Assembly (NCBI RefSeq): GCF_000317105.1
Contig: NC_019693.1
Location: 2,418,001 to 2,482,000, forward strand
Reading direction: 5' to 3'
Source of the DNA: Oscillatoria acuminata PCC 6304
GTDB lineage: Bacteria; Cyanobacteriota; Cyanobacteriia; Cyanobacteriales; Laspinemataceae
Length of the DNA stretch: 64,000 bases
This document shows, piece after piece, positions 1 through 9,207 of the stretch; within the stretch, counting starts at the first letter, position 1, and the number at the start of each line of letters is the position of its first letter. The position numbers and the translations under genes were made by a program. Below the pieces are notes generated by a model that was not told the DNA's origin, made no database searches, and saw nothing but the letters and a program-made list of their open reading frames with translations.

Positions 1-765
1 AAGTGAGAGGGGATTGGGGAGTGAGGCGAATCCCCCTCCCGTTAGAACTCCCTCAGTTCCCATCTGCACCTCTAAACTTAACAAATGTCCCTTTTGAGAG
101 ATGCGAACCCGATGTTGTCCAGGGATGGCAGCAAGGGTAATATGTCCTCCAGGACTAGACAGAGTACCGGCATTGAAAACAGTTCCTCCCATTAAAACCA
201 ATGCGTGACCCGGTTGCAATTCCATCCGGCCAAAATTGGCAATGCTTCCCGGTTTCCAGGAGTGAAAAGCAAACTGCACTGGGGTTCCGACTAACTCCTG
301 CCAATTTTGAGAACCCGTTGCACTAAACCAGGTATTACTATCAAATCCAATCCCCGTTGCTGTAGTTGCAAAAAAATCTCCAGGTATATTTAATTGGGCA
401 TTTTTGCCAAAAAGTATGCCAGCGGGATTCATCAAAAATAGATTGGCATCTCCTCCCGAAATTTGAATTAATCCATTGATGACTGAAGCGTTTCCTCCCG
501 TAACTCGTCCGAGAATATTTTGAAGATGAGGGTTGGATTGAAAATTAGCAATTTCTCCTGGATTTAAACCAAATTTATCAAAACTATGGAACAGATTGAC
601 GCCATCTGGAGAGAGGGTCCCGCCTTGAATATCATATTGATTTCCATGCCAGTCAACTTGAGTGCCAGTCCCGTCCGCAGCAGGGGAAATTTCTTGCGCG
701 AGAGATAAATTAACATCCGTGAATACCGCAATGAGACTGAATAAAACAGGATGAATTAATTTCAT
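1..765 (-). CDS. Two-partner-secretion exoprotein (filamentous haemagglutinin N-terminal domain), 3' part missing
   Basis: A minus-strand frame opens at an ATG at 763-765 and stays open for 255 codons to the window edge, so the C-terminal part is missing. The start [15 protein letters not shown] followed by a small-residue stretch ending LSLAQ looks like a Sec signal peptide. The mature part has the hallmarks of the haemagglutination-activity (TpsA secretion) domain: [27 protein letters not shown], the [15 protein letters not shown] box and [14 protein letters not shown]. These beta-helix proteins are exported by a TpsB/Omp85 partner and act at the cell surface or outside the cell; in cyanobacteria many carry a C-terminal CHAT or repeat region, which cannot be seen here. 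No TpsB gene is in the window. The family call is firm; the function is unknown. Confidence 0.8.
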   Translation of the reverse strand, partial: MKLIHPVLFSLIAVFTDVNLSLAQEISPAADGTGTQVDWHGNQYDIQGGTLSPDGVNLFHSFDKFGLNPGEIANFQSNPHLQNILGRVTGGNASVINGLIQISGGDANLFLMNPAGILFGKNAQLNIPGDFFATTATGIGFDSNTWFSATGSQNWQELVGTPVQFAFHSWKPGSIANFGRMELQPGHALVLMGGTVFNAGTLSSPGGHITLAAIPGQHRVRISQKGHLLSLEVQMGTEGVLTGGGFASLPNPLSL

Positions 766-978
766 GGGGATGACTGAGTTAAGGGAGTTTCAAGTTAGAG
801 GATACAGAAAATTTGGTCCTGGGGTTTTAGAGGGTACAAGAGACTGCATCAGGGAGAGGCGGTTGCGGGGGATGGTTATGACAACAGGAACGCTTCACCA
901 GCAATCCGAGGGAAAAACCCTGGGATAGAGACAGCAGGACTGATAAAATAAGGGGAAACTATTTAGGAATAGGGACCC

Positions 979-2010
979 GTGTTAGCGGCATTACTGTACG
1001 GAAAAGAAGACTTACGTTTAGAGATTGTACCGGATCCGACGCCGGATTTGGGGGAAGTCGTGATTCGGGTGAAAACTGCCACGACTTGCGGAACAGATTT
1101 GAAGGTATGGCGGCGTGGGGGTCATGCCAAGATGTTGCAACTTCCCACGTTATTTGGACATGAGGCAGCAGGGGAAATTGTGGCAATGGGGGAGGGGGTT
1201 CAGGGATGGCAAATTGGCAGTCGCGTGGTGGCCAATAATTCCGCCCCTTGCTTTAATTGTTTTTTCTGCGATCGCCACGCCTATTCCCTCTGTCCTAACA
1301 TCACTTGGAATAACGGCACTTTTGCAGAATACTTGAAAATTCCTGCGGCCATTGTTCAAGCTAATTTATTAGCAATTCCTCCTGATGTTCCCGATGAATT
1401 GGCCTCATTAACCGAACCCTTGGCCTGTGTTTTACATGGCATAGACCGTTCGCCAATTCAGCCGAAAGACCGGGTTATTGTGATTGGGGATGGAGCAATT
1501 GGATTAATGTTTGTCGCTGCTTTAACAACCCGTTGCGCTGAAGTTTTGTTATTCGGCGGTAATGATAATCGTTTGGAAATTGGCCGAAAATTGGGAGCAT
1601 TTCGGACCTTTAATTATCATCAATTAGAGCAACCGATTCCCGAGGTGGTGCGATCGCACACCGATGGATGGGGTGCAGATGTGGTCATCGAAGCGACAGG
1701 AGTACCGGCAGTCTGGGAAACCGCCATCGCCTGTGGACGTCCCGGTGCAATTATTAACTTATTCGGGGGTTGTCCAAAAGATACGACTATCACAGTGAAT
1801 ACTGAACGATTACATTACAGTGAACTGACTTTAAAAGGCGTATTTCATAACACCCCTTACCATGTCCGAGAAGCACTTTCTACCATTGCCAATAGACAGA
1901 TTCCTTTTGAATTGTTAATCAGCGATCGTCGGTCATTGAAAGACTTAGAAAGAACGTTCCAGGATATGCGCGATCGCCAAGCAATCAAAGTGGCGATCGT
2001 CCCCGGATAA
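979..2010 (+). CDS. Zinc-dependent medium-chain alcohol dehydrogenase
   Basis: This 343-residue protein fits the MDR/zinc alcohol dehydrogenase family (usual length about 340-350). The start is GTG at 979. The catalytic zinc site is visible as TTCGTDLKVW near residue 37 and GHEAAGE near 60. The structural zinc loop is visible as a C-x2-C-x2-C-x7-C pattern (CFNCFFCDRHAYSLC) near residues 91-105. The NAD(P)-binding Rossmann motif GDGAIGLMF lies near residue 170. The overall look resembles the sorbitol/threonine dehydrogenase branch, which oxidises secondary alcohols, but substrate specificity cannot be read from sequence. It is divergent from the exoprotein gene upstream and has no obvious operon partner. 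Confidence 0.85.
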   Translation: MLAALLYGKEDLRLEIVPDPTPDLGEVVIRVKTATTCGTDLKVWRRGGHAKMLQLPTLFGHEAAGEIVAMGEGVQGWQIGSRVVANNSAPCFNCFFCDRHAYSLCPNITWNNGTFAEYLKIPAAIVQANLLAIPPDVPDELASLTEPLACVLHGIDRSPIQPKDRVIVIGDGAIGLMFVAALTTRCAEVLLFGGNDNRLEIGRKLGAFRTFNYHQLEQPIPEVVRSHTDGWGADVVIEATGVPAVWETAIACGRPGAIINLFGGCPKDTTITVNTERLHYSELTLKGVFHNTPYHVREALSTIANRQIPFELLISDRRSLKDLERTFQDMRDRQAIKVAIVPG

Positions 2011-2455
2011 TGAGCAAATCATGCCCAAAATTACGGAGTTTTCCTTTGTTTAAATCTCTCCTGAATTGACTCACCAAAAATCCATCTGCAAATTTGCTCT
2101 TTGACAACTAAAAGATTGTCCCAGAAATTGGGTTAAGGATGAAATATTATCGGCTTTAACCCTTGTTTATTTAAGCTGCTCTCCTGTGGAATTACCTCTA
2201 AACTAGAGCAAGTAAAACAATGCTTTGCCCTAGAATTGTTCCGGTAAATTTTAGGGGGATAAACAGCCGTAAGAATTTATATCGCAAGTTATTCTTTGTC
2301 GTCAATAGAGATAAATGCTTACCATAAAAATACCGAGGAAATCATTCCTGCCTTGTCATCAAAATTCCATAAATACCTAGAGAAAATACTCTTGACATTG
2401 CTGGGAAATAAATGTTAGGACTGAACCAGTACATCTCAATCAGAAGAAAGACAGA
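2011..2455. other. Intergenic region, no gene recognised
   Basis: No convincing coding frame is seen between the dehydrogenase and the small secreted protein. A TTGACA hexamer at 2392-2397 lies 59 bases upstream of the next ATG and could be a -35 element, but no good -10 hexamer sits at the right spacing, so no promoter is called. Confidence 0.4.
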
Positions 2456-2890
2456 ATGAGTTCAAAATTTTGGCTTAAAGGCTGCAAGTTTTCCGCTGTA
2501 GTTGGAACAACCTTGGGATTATTGATGCCGGGATTGCCCTTGTTAGCTGTTGCGCCTTCCTCCAATATCGTAGAAGATGCTAGTTTCGCCCAGTCCGGAG
2601 AATTGCTAATCGCGCAAAGCGGATGTTCACGGGCTACTATGCGAGAACAATTCAGAACCGACACCTATAATGTCTTCATTTGTGAGGATGGAGATGGGGA
2701 TTATTTTTATCAGGGGATTAACCGTTCTAATGGGGATTTGATTAATGTCTATGGAGTCACCTTCACCGACAGTGGATATTATATGGTGACGACCTACGAT
2801 GACTACGGAAATGAGTACACTTACATGGTGGGTGACGCTTTAATGGTGTATGAAAATGGCGAGCAAATTTGGTATGAACCAACCTATTAA
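2456..2890 (+). CDS. Small secreted protein of unknown function
   Basis: The 144-residue frame begins with a typical Sec signal peptide: basic residues (Lys5, Lys8, Lys11), then a hydrophobic core VVGTTLGLLMPGLPLLAVA with a likely cleavage site around residues 32-37. The mature part has two cysteines (GCSRATMREQ and VFICEDGDGD) that could form a disulfide, and is rich in Asp, Gly and Tyr (GDGDYFYQGINR, VTTYDDYGNEY). The composition suggests a small beta-sheet extracellular domain. I do not recognise a family. The gene stands alone between repeat-bearing intergenic regions. Expression and reading frame are supported by the signal peptide and by lack of a better frame. Confidence 0.6.
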   Translation: MSSKFWLKGCKFSAVVGTTLGLLMPGLPLLAVAPSSNIVEDASFAQSGELLIAQSGCSRATMREQFRTDTYNVFICEDGDGDYFYQGINRSNGDLINVYGVTFTDSGYYMVTTYDDYGNEYTYMVGDALMVYENGEQIWYEPTY

Positions 2891-3054
2891 ACCTGAAATT
2901 ATGGTTTAATTATTGTGATTTAACTCTCGCTTTAAAAACGTCTTAAAGAGGAAAACAGGGTGCATTTTTCTTGTTTTACAGCCCCTTGAATGATGCTAGG
3001 GTTTTAAAATTTTAGGATTCAAACAAAAGATTGTTATTAATTTTAAGTGAATAA

Positions 3055-3140
3055 AGACTTCCGCAGACTTTCAAAAACCCCTTTAAATGTAGAGGCGAAT
3101 CGCGAATCGCCTCTACATTTTAGAGGGAATGCCTAAGTCC
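3055..3140. repeat. MITE-like repeat, GGACTTACGCA family, diverged copy
   Basis: The ends AGACTTCCGCA (3055-3065) and CCTAAGTCCT (3131-3140) are imperfect inverted repeats of the family terminus GGACTTACGCA. The centre (3085-3120) is a palindrome with a 14-bp stem, AAATGTAGAGGCGA paired with TCGCCTCTACATTT. Related copies lie at 20299-20368, 29809-30240 and 33584-33688. The rest of the 2891-3228 gap shows nothing recognisable. Confidence 0.7.
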
Positions 3141-3228
3141 TATGAATATCAAATTTTTATAGAGCTGATCTCAATGAATAGGACAATTCATTGAGAAACT
3201 CCCGATATTGGATAATTGGGGATTGGTC

Positions 3229-3579
3229 TTACCCCCCTTGCCAAATGCCGGAATAGATACTTTGGACCGCGATCGCAATTCGATGTAAATCCTCTTTTAA
3301 CAGAGGCGGCCAGTCTACTCCCGAGTTCCAACCACTTTCAAAAAGTTGCTGACTTTCCACCGTTAACAGATACAAAGCCCAGACCAAGTTCCGGTCTAAA
3401 TTTTTGGCGTCTTTTAATCCATCAAACACGACCTTAAGCGCTAGTAAAATAGCCGTAATCTGACCGGGAATCGGCGGTTTTCCCTGTTGGAGACGGCGGA
3501 GTAAATCATCAGGGTTGCGCTGAGAACTTAGGGCAGTTCCCTGATCCATTAAAAAATTGTAGGCAGTTGGGTAATCCAT
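3229..3579 (-). CDS. Conserved cyanobacterial protein of unknown function
   Basis: This 116-residue protein starts MDYPTAYNFLMDQGTAL and ends AIAVQSIYSGIWQGG. It is predicted to be mostly helical and soluble, with a Pro/Gly turn (GKPPIPGQITAILLALK) followed by helices rich in Leu and Asp. I recall similar small proteins in other cyanobacteria, some labelled dethiobiotin synthetase in databases; nothing here (no P-loop, short length) supports that label. It is convergent with the small secreted protein and divergent from the CAP-domain gene. Function unknown. Confidence 0.6.
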   Translation of the reverse strand: MDYPTAYNFLMDQGTALSSQRNPDDLLRRLQQGKPPIPGQITAILLALKVVFDGLKDAKNLDRNLVWALYLLTVESQQLFESGWNSGVDWPPLLKEDLHRIAIAVQSIYSGIWQGG

Positions 3580-3736
3580 CGGCTGTTTTTATCGAGCAAA
3601 ATTGGCAGGCTCGCACAGAGTTGCATCCTAACTGTAGCGCAAACCAGTCACCTGCGATCGCCTCAGATGGGATGACCCACTTTGAGGCAGTGCTACCCTA
3701 AAAAAAACTCAATCAAGCTATACAAAATAAACTCCC

Positions 3737-4522
3737 ATGAAACAAATAAAACCTGCCTTGAACAAGTTCCCGCATCTGAGAACAGGTGGGATAATTTTGG
3801 GTTTGGGAATGATCAGTATTAGTCTTCCCTTGCAGCCTATTTTATCCCGTGAAAAGATGGGAATTTCACCCTGGTTGCAGAACCCCAATATAGAACAGAG
3901 ACAGATGAGGGAATCGAGCCCTCCTCATCCTCTCATTCTTACCGAAGGAGACTCCATGCCCTATTTATCTCAATTAGAAGCACAGATTATTCGGGAAATG
4001 AATCAAGCGCGGACCAATCCCGGGGACTATGCAGACAAACTCGAAACCCTGAAAACCTATTACAATGGCAGATTCTTTCAACCACCGGGGGAAACTCCCA
4101 TCCGCACCCAAGAGGGCATCCGTGCCGTTGATGAAGCCATTCGGGCCCTGCGCGCAATGGATTCTAAACCCGCCTTGCGACCCTCCCGAGGGATGTCTCA
4201 AGCGGCAGCGGATTTAGTCCAGGACCAAGGGCCACGAGGAGGGACCGGACATACCGGCAGCGATCGCAGTACCCCATTTGACCGGATGAACCGTTATGGA
4301 CGCTGGCGCGGGGGGGCCGCAGAAAACATTAGTTATGGTCCCGATACCGCCGAACAAGTGGTCATGCAACTGATTATCGATGATGGGGTGAGTAGTCGCG
4401 GTCATCGGGAAAACATTTTCAACGGCGAATTTCGCTGGACTGGGGTCGCCTGTGGCCCTCATCAAACCTACCGACAAATGTGCGCGATCGTCTATGCCAA
4501 TGGATATGACGAACGGGAGTAG
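3737..4522 (+). CDS. CAP/SCP-domain extracellular protein
   Basis: The 261-residue protein has an N-terminal hydrophobic segment (GIILGLGMISISLPLQPIL, about residues 18-36) that is probably a signal peptide or anchor, a linker, and a CAP (SCP/PR-1-like) domain from about residue 80. Family signatures are ALRPSRGMSQAAADLVQDQG, GHTGSDRSTPFDRMNRYG, the CAP motif GAAENISYG, and SRGHRENIFNGEFRWTGVAC, which supply the His/Glu cavity residues. CAP proteins are usually secreted, and some bind lipids or metal ions. Two cysteines in the last part could form a disulfide. The start is ATG 3737. Biological role in cyanobacteria is not established. Confidence 0.8.
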   Translation: MKQIKPALNKFPHLRTGGIILGLGMISISLPLQPILSREKMGISPWLQNPNIEQRQMRESSPPHPLILTEGDSMPYLSQLEAQIIREMNQARTNPGDYADKLETLKTYYNGRFFQPPGETPIRTQEGIRAVDEAIRALRAMDSKPALRPSRGMSQAAADLVQDQGPRGGTGHTGSDRSTPFDRMNRYGRWRGGAAENISYGPDTAEQVVMQLIIDDGVSSRGHRENIFNGEFRWTGVACGPHQTYRQMCAIVYANGYDERE

Positions 4523-4527
4523 TCTAT

Positions 4528-4856
4528 AAAAACCCGCAGGCTGAAGCCCGGAGGCTACACAGACGAAGCCCGCCTGCGCGGGCTAATCGAGGAAATCGAC
4601 TTTTATTTAGGGGATTGCATATAAATCATCCAACCGTTCAACTGAAAGGAAGTGTCGGAGTAAATGCTTGCGCCCCAGGGGCGCAAGCATTTACTCCGAC
4701 AAGAAACGGGGCTACTCCGTTGATCCGTCACTACGAACGTTTTGGAGATTTTATTTTTTGGAGTTCCCTTAACAACCGGATTTGGTATAACTCCTGTCTT
4801 AGCCCGCGCAGGCGGGCTTTGTCCGTATAGCCCCACCCTTCAGGGTGCGGGTTTTT
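4528..4856. repeat. MITE-like element with long terminal inverted repeats, copy 1
   Basis: The left end (from AAAAACCCGCAGG through GCCCGCCTGCGCGGGCTA) and the right end (TAGCCCGCGCAGGCGGGC through GGGTGCGGGTTTTT) form a long imperfect inverted repeat of over 50 bp, itself containing GC-rich hairpins. The core carries TAAATCATCCAACCGTTCAA and TTTATTTTTTGGAGTTCCCT, which recur at 30247-30643. A near-perfect palindrome (4653-4701, GGAGTAAATGCTTGCGCCCC and its complement) sits in the middle. No coding frame is credible. Confidence 0.75.
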
Positions 4857-4977
4857 GCCGGATTAAACCCCATTGCCCCGGAAAGAGGGACCCCTTTTAG
4901 CAGAACTTTGATTTTTGCGGCATACTTAGATATTTGTTAAAGAGTCATCCCTCGCCGCCGCAATTGCTGGTTTTTCC

Positions 4978-7900
4978 ATGACGCTGACGCAAGTTTGGGG
5001 AACATTACTGATTTTCATCCTCTGTCCTATCTTAGGGGCCTTACCTCTAATTGATTGGATCACTCGTGCCCTCACCGGCCAAAATTTGCGTCGGGTGGGA
5101 ACCGGGAATATAGGGGTCTCTGCGGCCTTCTATCATGGGGGACGAGTTGCCGGTATCCTCGCGGTGATATCCGAGGCATCAAAAGGAATTTTAGCCGTAT
5201 TGCTGGCCAGACAGTTTTTTCCCCAGAATCCAGAATGGGAATTAATTTCCTTGATTGCCCTGGTGATGGGTCGGTATTGGAAAGGACGAGGGGCCGGGAC
5301 CACTAATGTAGTTTGGGGGTTTATCGTCTATGACCCGACTGCCTCGGGGTTGATTTTTTTGATTGGGGGGATTAGTTTTACACTGGTGCGAGAGCGTCAG
5401 CAGGGTCGGACCTTAGTGTTGGTACTCCTGCCACTGATTACCGCTGCCTTGCACTCCCAGCAAGTCGAACGAATCGCCGCCGCGATCGCCCTGGCGGTAA
5501 TACTCTACTGGATTTACCAAAAAATGCCTGACGATTTAGATTTGCCTGCCACCAACAGTCATGAACAATCTGAAAAGATGTTTCGCTTTTTCCGAGGCGA
5601 TCGCGCCTTGGTTTCTCTGGACAAGCAACTCGATGCCGCTAAAGTCGGCGCAAAAGCCGCTACATTAGCGGCCCTCAAACAGTCCGGCTATCCCGTTCCC
5701 TCGGGATGGGTCCTCCCTCCCGGGGATGACCCCGCCCCCTTGATTGCTCATCTCGACCCCTCCCCAGACTCTCCCCTGATTGTCCGGTCCTCCGCCATTG
5801 GCGAAGATACGGAAACTGCCTCCGCTGCGGGTCAATATCTGTCCATTGCCAACGTCATCTCTCGCCCCAGTTTGAGTGAAGCGATTACCCGCTGCTTAAC
5901 CTCCTACGATCGCCCCAATGCCGCTCAATATCGCCAGGATTCCAGCCCCAGAGTGCGATCAGCCAATCCTCGTCAAACGGCAAGAGACGCGATGGCGGTT
6001 CTAATTCAACCCCAAATTCCCGGGGTGTTTTCCGGTGTCGCCTTTAGTCGGGACCCCATTGCTGGACAAGGGGATTTTGTGGCGATCGAAGCCCTCCCCG
6101 GAGACTGTTCCCGCGTCGTCTCCGGACAAGTCACCCCAGAACGTTACCAAGTCTTTATCTGTGCTGCCGATGTCGATGCCACCACAACCTGGAAACTCCC
6201 CGAGGACCAACAACTCCCCCTCGAAGGCACCGGCGATGTCCCCCGGCGATTGCTGCAACAAGTCGCCTATCTCGTCCGCCATCTGGAAAACCACTACCAC
6301 GGCATTCCCCAAGACATTGAATGGACCTACGATGGCGAGTCCCTCTGGCTATTGCAGGCGCGTCCCATCACCACCCTGCTACCCATCTGGACCCGCAAAA
6401 TCGCTGCCGAAGTTATTCCCGGGACCATTCGTCCCCTCACCTGGTCCTTGAATCGTCCCCTCACCTGTGGCGTCTGGGGGAAACTGTTTAGTCTCGTCTT
6501 AGGCAAACGCGCCCGTCATCTGGATTTTCTGCAAACTGCCACCCTGCATTTTTCTCATGCCTACTTTAACGCCTCCTTACTGGGGGAAATCTTTCTCCGC
6601 ATGGGTTTACCCCCAGAAAGTCTGGAATTTTTGACCCGAGGTGCACCCTTCAGTAAACCCCCCGTAACCTCTACCCTGATTTCCCTGCCTGGATTACTGC
6701 GCTTACTGCGGCGAGAAATCCGACTGGGATTTAATTTTGAGGACTTAGAACAGGGGCGTTTGGCCCCCGCCTTGGCAGCATTGGAATCTCAAAAAGCCCT
6801 TTCCATTTCTGAGGATAAGGGACAGGGATCCGGCGGTTCTTCTTTAACCCCCCAATTCCTGCTGCAACGGATCGATGAGATTTTGGAGTTGTTAGAGACG
6901 GTCACCTATTACAATATTTTGTCCCCCCTGAGTTTTGCCTTGAGAAAGGGAATGCTCAAAGTTAGCGATCGCGAACTGGATTATGGGAAAACTCCAGAAA
7001 TCTCCGCAGTCCAGGCCCTCCAAGAAATCGCCAATGCCGCCCTCTCGGTCCTACCGGACTTAGATGAAATTAGTCTTCCTGGGGATAAAACAGGAGATTG
7101 TTCTCAACTGTTTGCCGTCCTGGCTGAAATGCCCGACGGACAAACGATTTTTGACCAATTTGATGAGTTTCTCAACCGCTACGGCTATTTGAGCGATGTT
7201 GCCACCGATATCGCCGTTCCCACTTGGAAAGAAGACCCCCGACCTGTGCGGCAACTGTTTACTCAACAGTTGTTTCAACCCGTTCCTCTGGCGAATAAAC
7301 CCAAATCCCAACGCATCAAAGCCCAAATTGTTCAAAGTCGTCTTGATTTAAAGGGTCGGGTGGCGGTGATTTATAACAAGTTATTGGCCCATTTGCGCTG
7401 GAGTTTTTTAGCCTTAGAGCAGCAGTTTTTAGAAACCGAAATAATTGCTCAATCCGGGGATATTTTCTTTTTAGAGTTTGGGGAAATTCGGCAATTAATA
7501 GAAGGCTCAAATTTGGAATTAAGACATCGTATCCGGCAATTAATTACGGACCGACGGGATGCGTTTGCCCGGGATAAAAAGCTGCAATCTGTGCCTGCTG
7601 TGGTCTATGGAAATACACCGGCCCTGCCTTCGAGTGTGACTCCGACAGTCGTTGATCTGTCTCAAGGATTGCGGGGAATTGGTGCAAGTGCAGGGGTTGT
7701 GGAAGGTCGAGTCAAAGTGCTTCGTAATTTACAAGAAGTTAGCCCGATTGATAAGGAAACGATTCTGGTTGTTTCTTACACGGATGCGGGTTGGTCCGCT
7801 GTATTAGCCCGCGCTGGGGGGTTAATTTCGGAGGTGGGAGGTCAACTCTCCCACGGGGCGATCGTGGCACGCGAGTACGGAATTCCTGCGGTTATGGATG

Positions 7901-7989
7901 TCACTGATGCGACTTCTCGCCTCCAAGATGGTCAACGGGTTCGGATTGATGGTGCACAAGGTACGGTACTAATTATGGGAGATGAATAA
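4978..7989 (+). CDS. Fusion: PlsY-like membrane domain + PEP-synthase/rifampin-phosphotransferase-like enzyme
   Basis: The 1003-residue protein has two parts. Residues 1-190 are a hydrophobic domain with several membrane segments that resembles the glycerol-3-phosphate acyltransferase PlsY: GTGNIGVSAAFYHGG matches the GxGNxG(A/S)TN region, SEASKGILAVLLA the DxxKGxLA region, and MGRYWKGRGAGTTN the GGKGxAT region. Several PlsY catalytic residues look altered. From about residue 205 there is a PPDK/PEP-synthase ATP-binding domain (GAKAATLAALKQSG, LIVRSSAIGED, ending LQARPIT near 460). A long middle region follows, then a swivelling phosphohistidine domain near the C terminus with GGQLSHGAIVAREYGIP, His at about 959. 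The C-terminal PEP-binding barrel of PEP synthase is absent, so the order matches rifampin phosphotransferase. Substrate is unknown; a membrane-anchored phosphotransfer reaction is inference. Confidence 0.75.
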   Translation: MTLTQVWGTLLIFILCPILGALPLIDWITRALTGQNLRRVGTGNIGVSAAFYHGGRVAGILAVISEASKGILAVLLARQFFPQNPEWELISLIALVMGRYWKGRGAGTTNVVWGFIVYDPTASGLIFLIGGISFTLVRERQQGRTLVLVLLPLITAALHSQQVERIAAAIALAVILYWIYQKMPDDLDLPATNSHEQSEKMFRFFRGDRALVSLDKQLDAAKVGAKAATLAALKQSGYPVPSGWVLPPGDDPAPLIAHLDPSPDSPLIVRSSAIGEDTETASAAGQYLSIANVISRPSLSEAITRCLTSYDRPNAAQYRQDSSPRVRSANPRQTARDAMAVLIQPQIPGVFSGVAFSRDPIAGQGDFVAIEALPGDCSRVVSGQVTPERYQVFICAADVDATTTWKLPEDQQLPLEGTGDVPRRLLQQVAYLVRHLENHYHGIPQDIEWTYDGESLWLLQARPITTLLPIWTRKIAAEVIPGTIRPLTWSLNRPLTCGVWGKLFSLVLGKRARHLDFLQTATLHFSHAYFNASLLGEIFLRMGLPPESLEFLTRGAPFSKPPVTSTLISLPGLLRLLRREIRLGFNFEDLEQGRLAPALAALESQKALSISEDKGQGSGGSSLTPQFLLQRIDEILELLETVTYYNILSPLSFALRKGMLKVSDRELDYGKTPEISAVQALQEIANAALSVLPDLDEISLPGDKTGDCSQLFAVLAEMPDGQTIFDQFDEFLNRYGYLSDVATDIAVPTWKEDPRPVRQLFTQQLFQPVPLANKPKSQRIKAQIVQSRLDLKGRVAVIYNKLLAHLRWSFLALEQQFLETEIIAQSGDIFFLEFGEIRQLIEGSNLELRHRIRQLITDRRDAFARDKKLQSVPAVVYGNTPALPSSVTPTVVDLSQGLRGIGASAGVVEGRVKVLRNLQEVSPIDKETILVVSYTDAGWSAVLARAGGLISEVGGQLSHGAIVAREYGIPAVMDVTDATSRLQDGQRVRIDGAQGTVLIMGDE

Positions 7990-8062
7990 ACGAGGGTAGG
8001 GTGGGGTAGCTTCAACAAACGACTTCAGTCATTACAACGAACATCCCCCCCATCCTCCCTTA

Positions 8063-8400
8063 CTTACAAGAGTAGTGTTTTGACGCTCATCGTGATTGGC
8101 CTGACTTCCGGTCCCCTCCCCTTGGCAAGGGGAGGGTTAGGGTGGGGTTCTTCTTGGGCGATTCCCTACGGGATAGCTTCGCTTACCGCTACTTGCACGT
8201 CAGTCTTTACAGATTAAGTGACTGTATGGAGGCGGGTGCCAACCTCTTTTTTCGTGACGAAAGCGATCGCCTCCTCACCACCGACACCCTTCACCCACTA
8301 ATTCTTCCGGACGTGGCGATCGCCACGTCCGGAGGACCCCACCCTAACCCTCCCCTTGCCAAGGGGAGGGGACCGGAAGTAAAAAACCTACCATTGTAAG
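8063..8400. repeat. Nested MITE-like repeats
   Basis: The outer ends CTTACAAGAGTAG (8063-8075) and CTACCATTGTAAG (8388-8400) are inverted repeats of a small element also seen at 39348-39408. Inside lies a second element (8104-8380) with ends ACTTCCGGTCCCCTCCCC and GGGGAGGGGACCGGAAGT and long GC-rich arms (AAGGGGAGGGTTAGGGTGGG). It is related to the element at 16891-17221. Together they fill most of the gap 7990-8412. Confidence 0.65.
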
Positions 8401-8412
8401 CCCCAATCCCCC

Positions 8413-9207
8413 TCACTCCCCTCCTTTAAACATTTTTCCCATAAAACTCACCCACACCTGACGAGGGAAAAACCGGGGGAGATTAACAATGATGTGAGCT
8501 TTAAAGGTTCCGGTTACGACAACGGGTTGATTTTTTTCTAGACCGCGTAAAGAGTCTTGAACGACTTTTTCAGGGGGGATAATAGTGACCCGTTTATCGG
8601 TGTTTTTTAGGGGGTCAGGAAACCCAGCTTTTTGGAAAAAGTTGCTGTAGGTTGGACCGGGACAAAGGGCTTGAATGCGGAGGTTGAATTCGAGATTTTC
8701 GGCCCAGAGTGATTCGCTAAAACTGAGGACAAAGGCTTTAGAAGCGGCATAAATGGACATATAGGGCAGGGGTTGAAATCCGGCGATGGATGCAACATTA
8801 ATGATGCTTCCCGATCGCCGCTGTTGCATTTCGGGTAAGACACAATGGGTCAGTTCCACCAGGGCTGCTATATTGAGGTGAATCATCTCTAACTGCCTCG
8901 ATCGGTTGCGACTGGCAAAGGGTCCGTAGTCTCCACATCCGGCATTATTAATCAGTAAATCAAGGGTCAAACCTCGGTCTTTGACGGTTTGATAAACCTG
9001 GGTGGCTGCCTGGGGTTGTCCAAGGTCTTGGACGATGACTTCGACCTGAATAGGATACTCGTTTCGCAGTTCCTGGGCGAGGGTATTGAGTTGCTCTTGC
9101 GATCGCGCCACGAGAATCAAATTGTAATGACGACGAGCCAGTTCTCGGGCAAATGCAGCACCAATTCCAGAAGATGCTCCCGTAATTAAAGCCGTTTCCA
9201 TGCTCAT
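8413..9207 (-). CDS. Short-chain dehydrogenase/reductase (SDR)
   Basis: This 264-residue protein is a classical SDR of the DltE/YqjQ-like type. It has the NAD(P)-binding motif TGASSGIGAAFA at residues 8-19, the NNAG motif (LLINNAGCGDYG), catalytic Ser in INVASIAG and the YAASK pair (Tyr/Lys). Specificity cannot be inferred. Two in-frame ATGs exist; the second (9199-9201, METALITG) has AGGG six bases upstream, so the protein may begin there. A TATAAT hexamer on the minus strand at 9249-9254 could be the -10 element. The C terminus (FFPRQVWVSFMGKMF) is amphipathic and may touch membranes. Confidence 0.85.
   Translation of the reverse strand: MSMETALITGASSGIGAAFARELARRHYNLILVARSQEQLNTLAQELRNEYPIQVEVIVQDLGQPQAATQVYQTVKDRGLTLDLLINNAGCGDYGPFASRNRSRQLEMIHLNIAALVELTHCVLPEMQQRRSGSIINVASIAGFQPLPYMSIYAASKAFVLSFSESLWAENLEFNLRIQALCPGPTYSNFFQKAGFPDPLKNTDKRVTIIPPEKVVQDSLRGLEKNQPVVVTGTFKAHIIVNLPRFFPRQVWVSFMGKMFKGGE

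Noticed and set aside
2392-2420. TTGACA-based promoter for the small secreted protein
   Set aside because: No -10 hexamer at a suitable spacing, so only the -35-like hexamer is noted.
3229-3579. Dethiobiotin synthetase
   Set aside because: A label sometimes used for such proteins, but the 116-residue product has no P-loop and is far too short for BioD.
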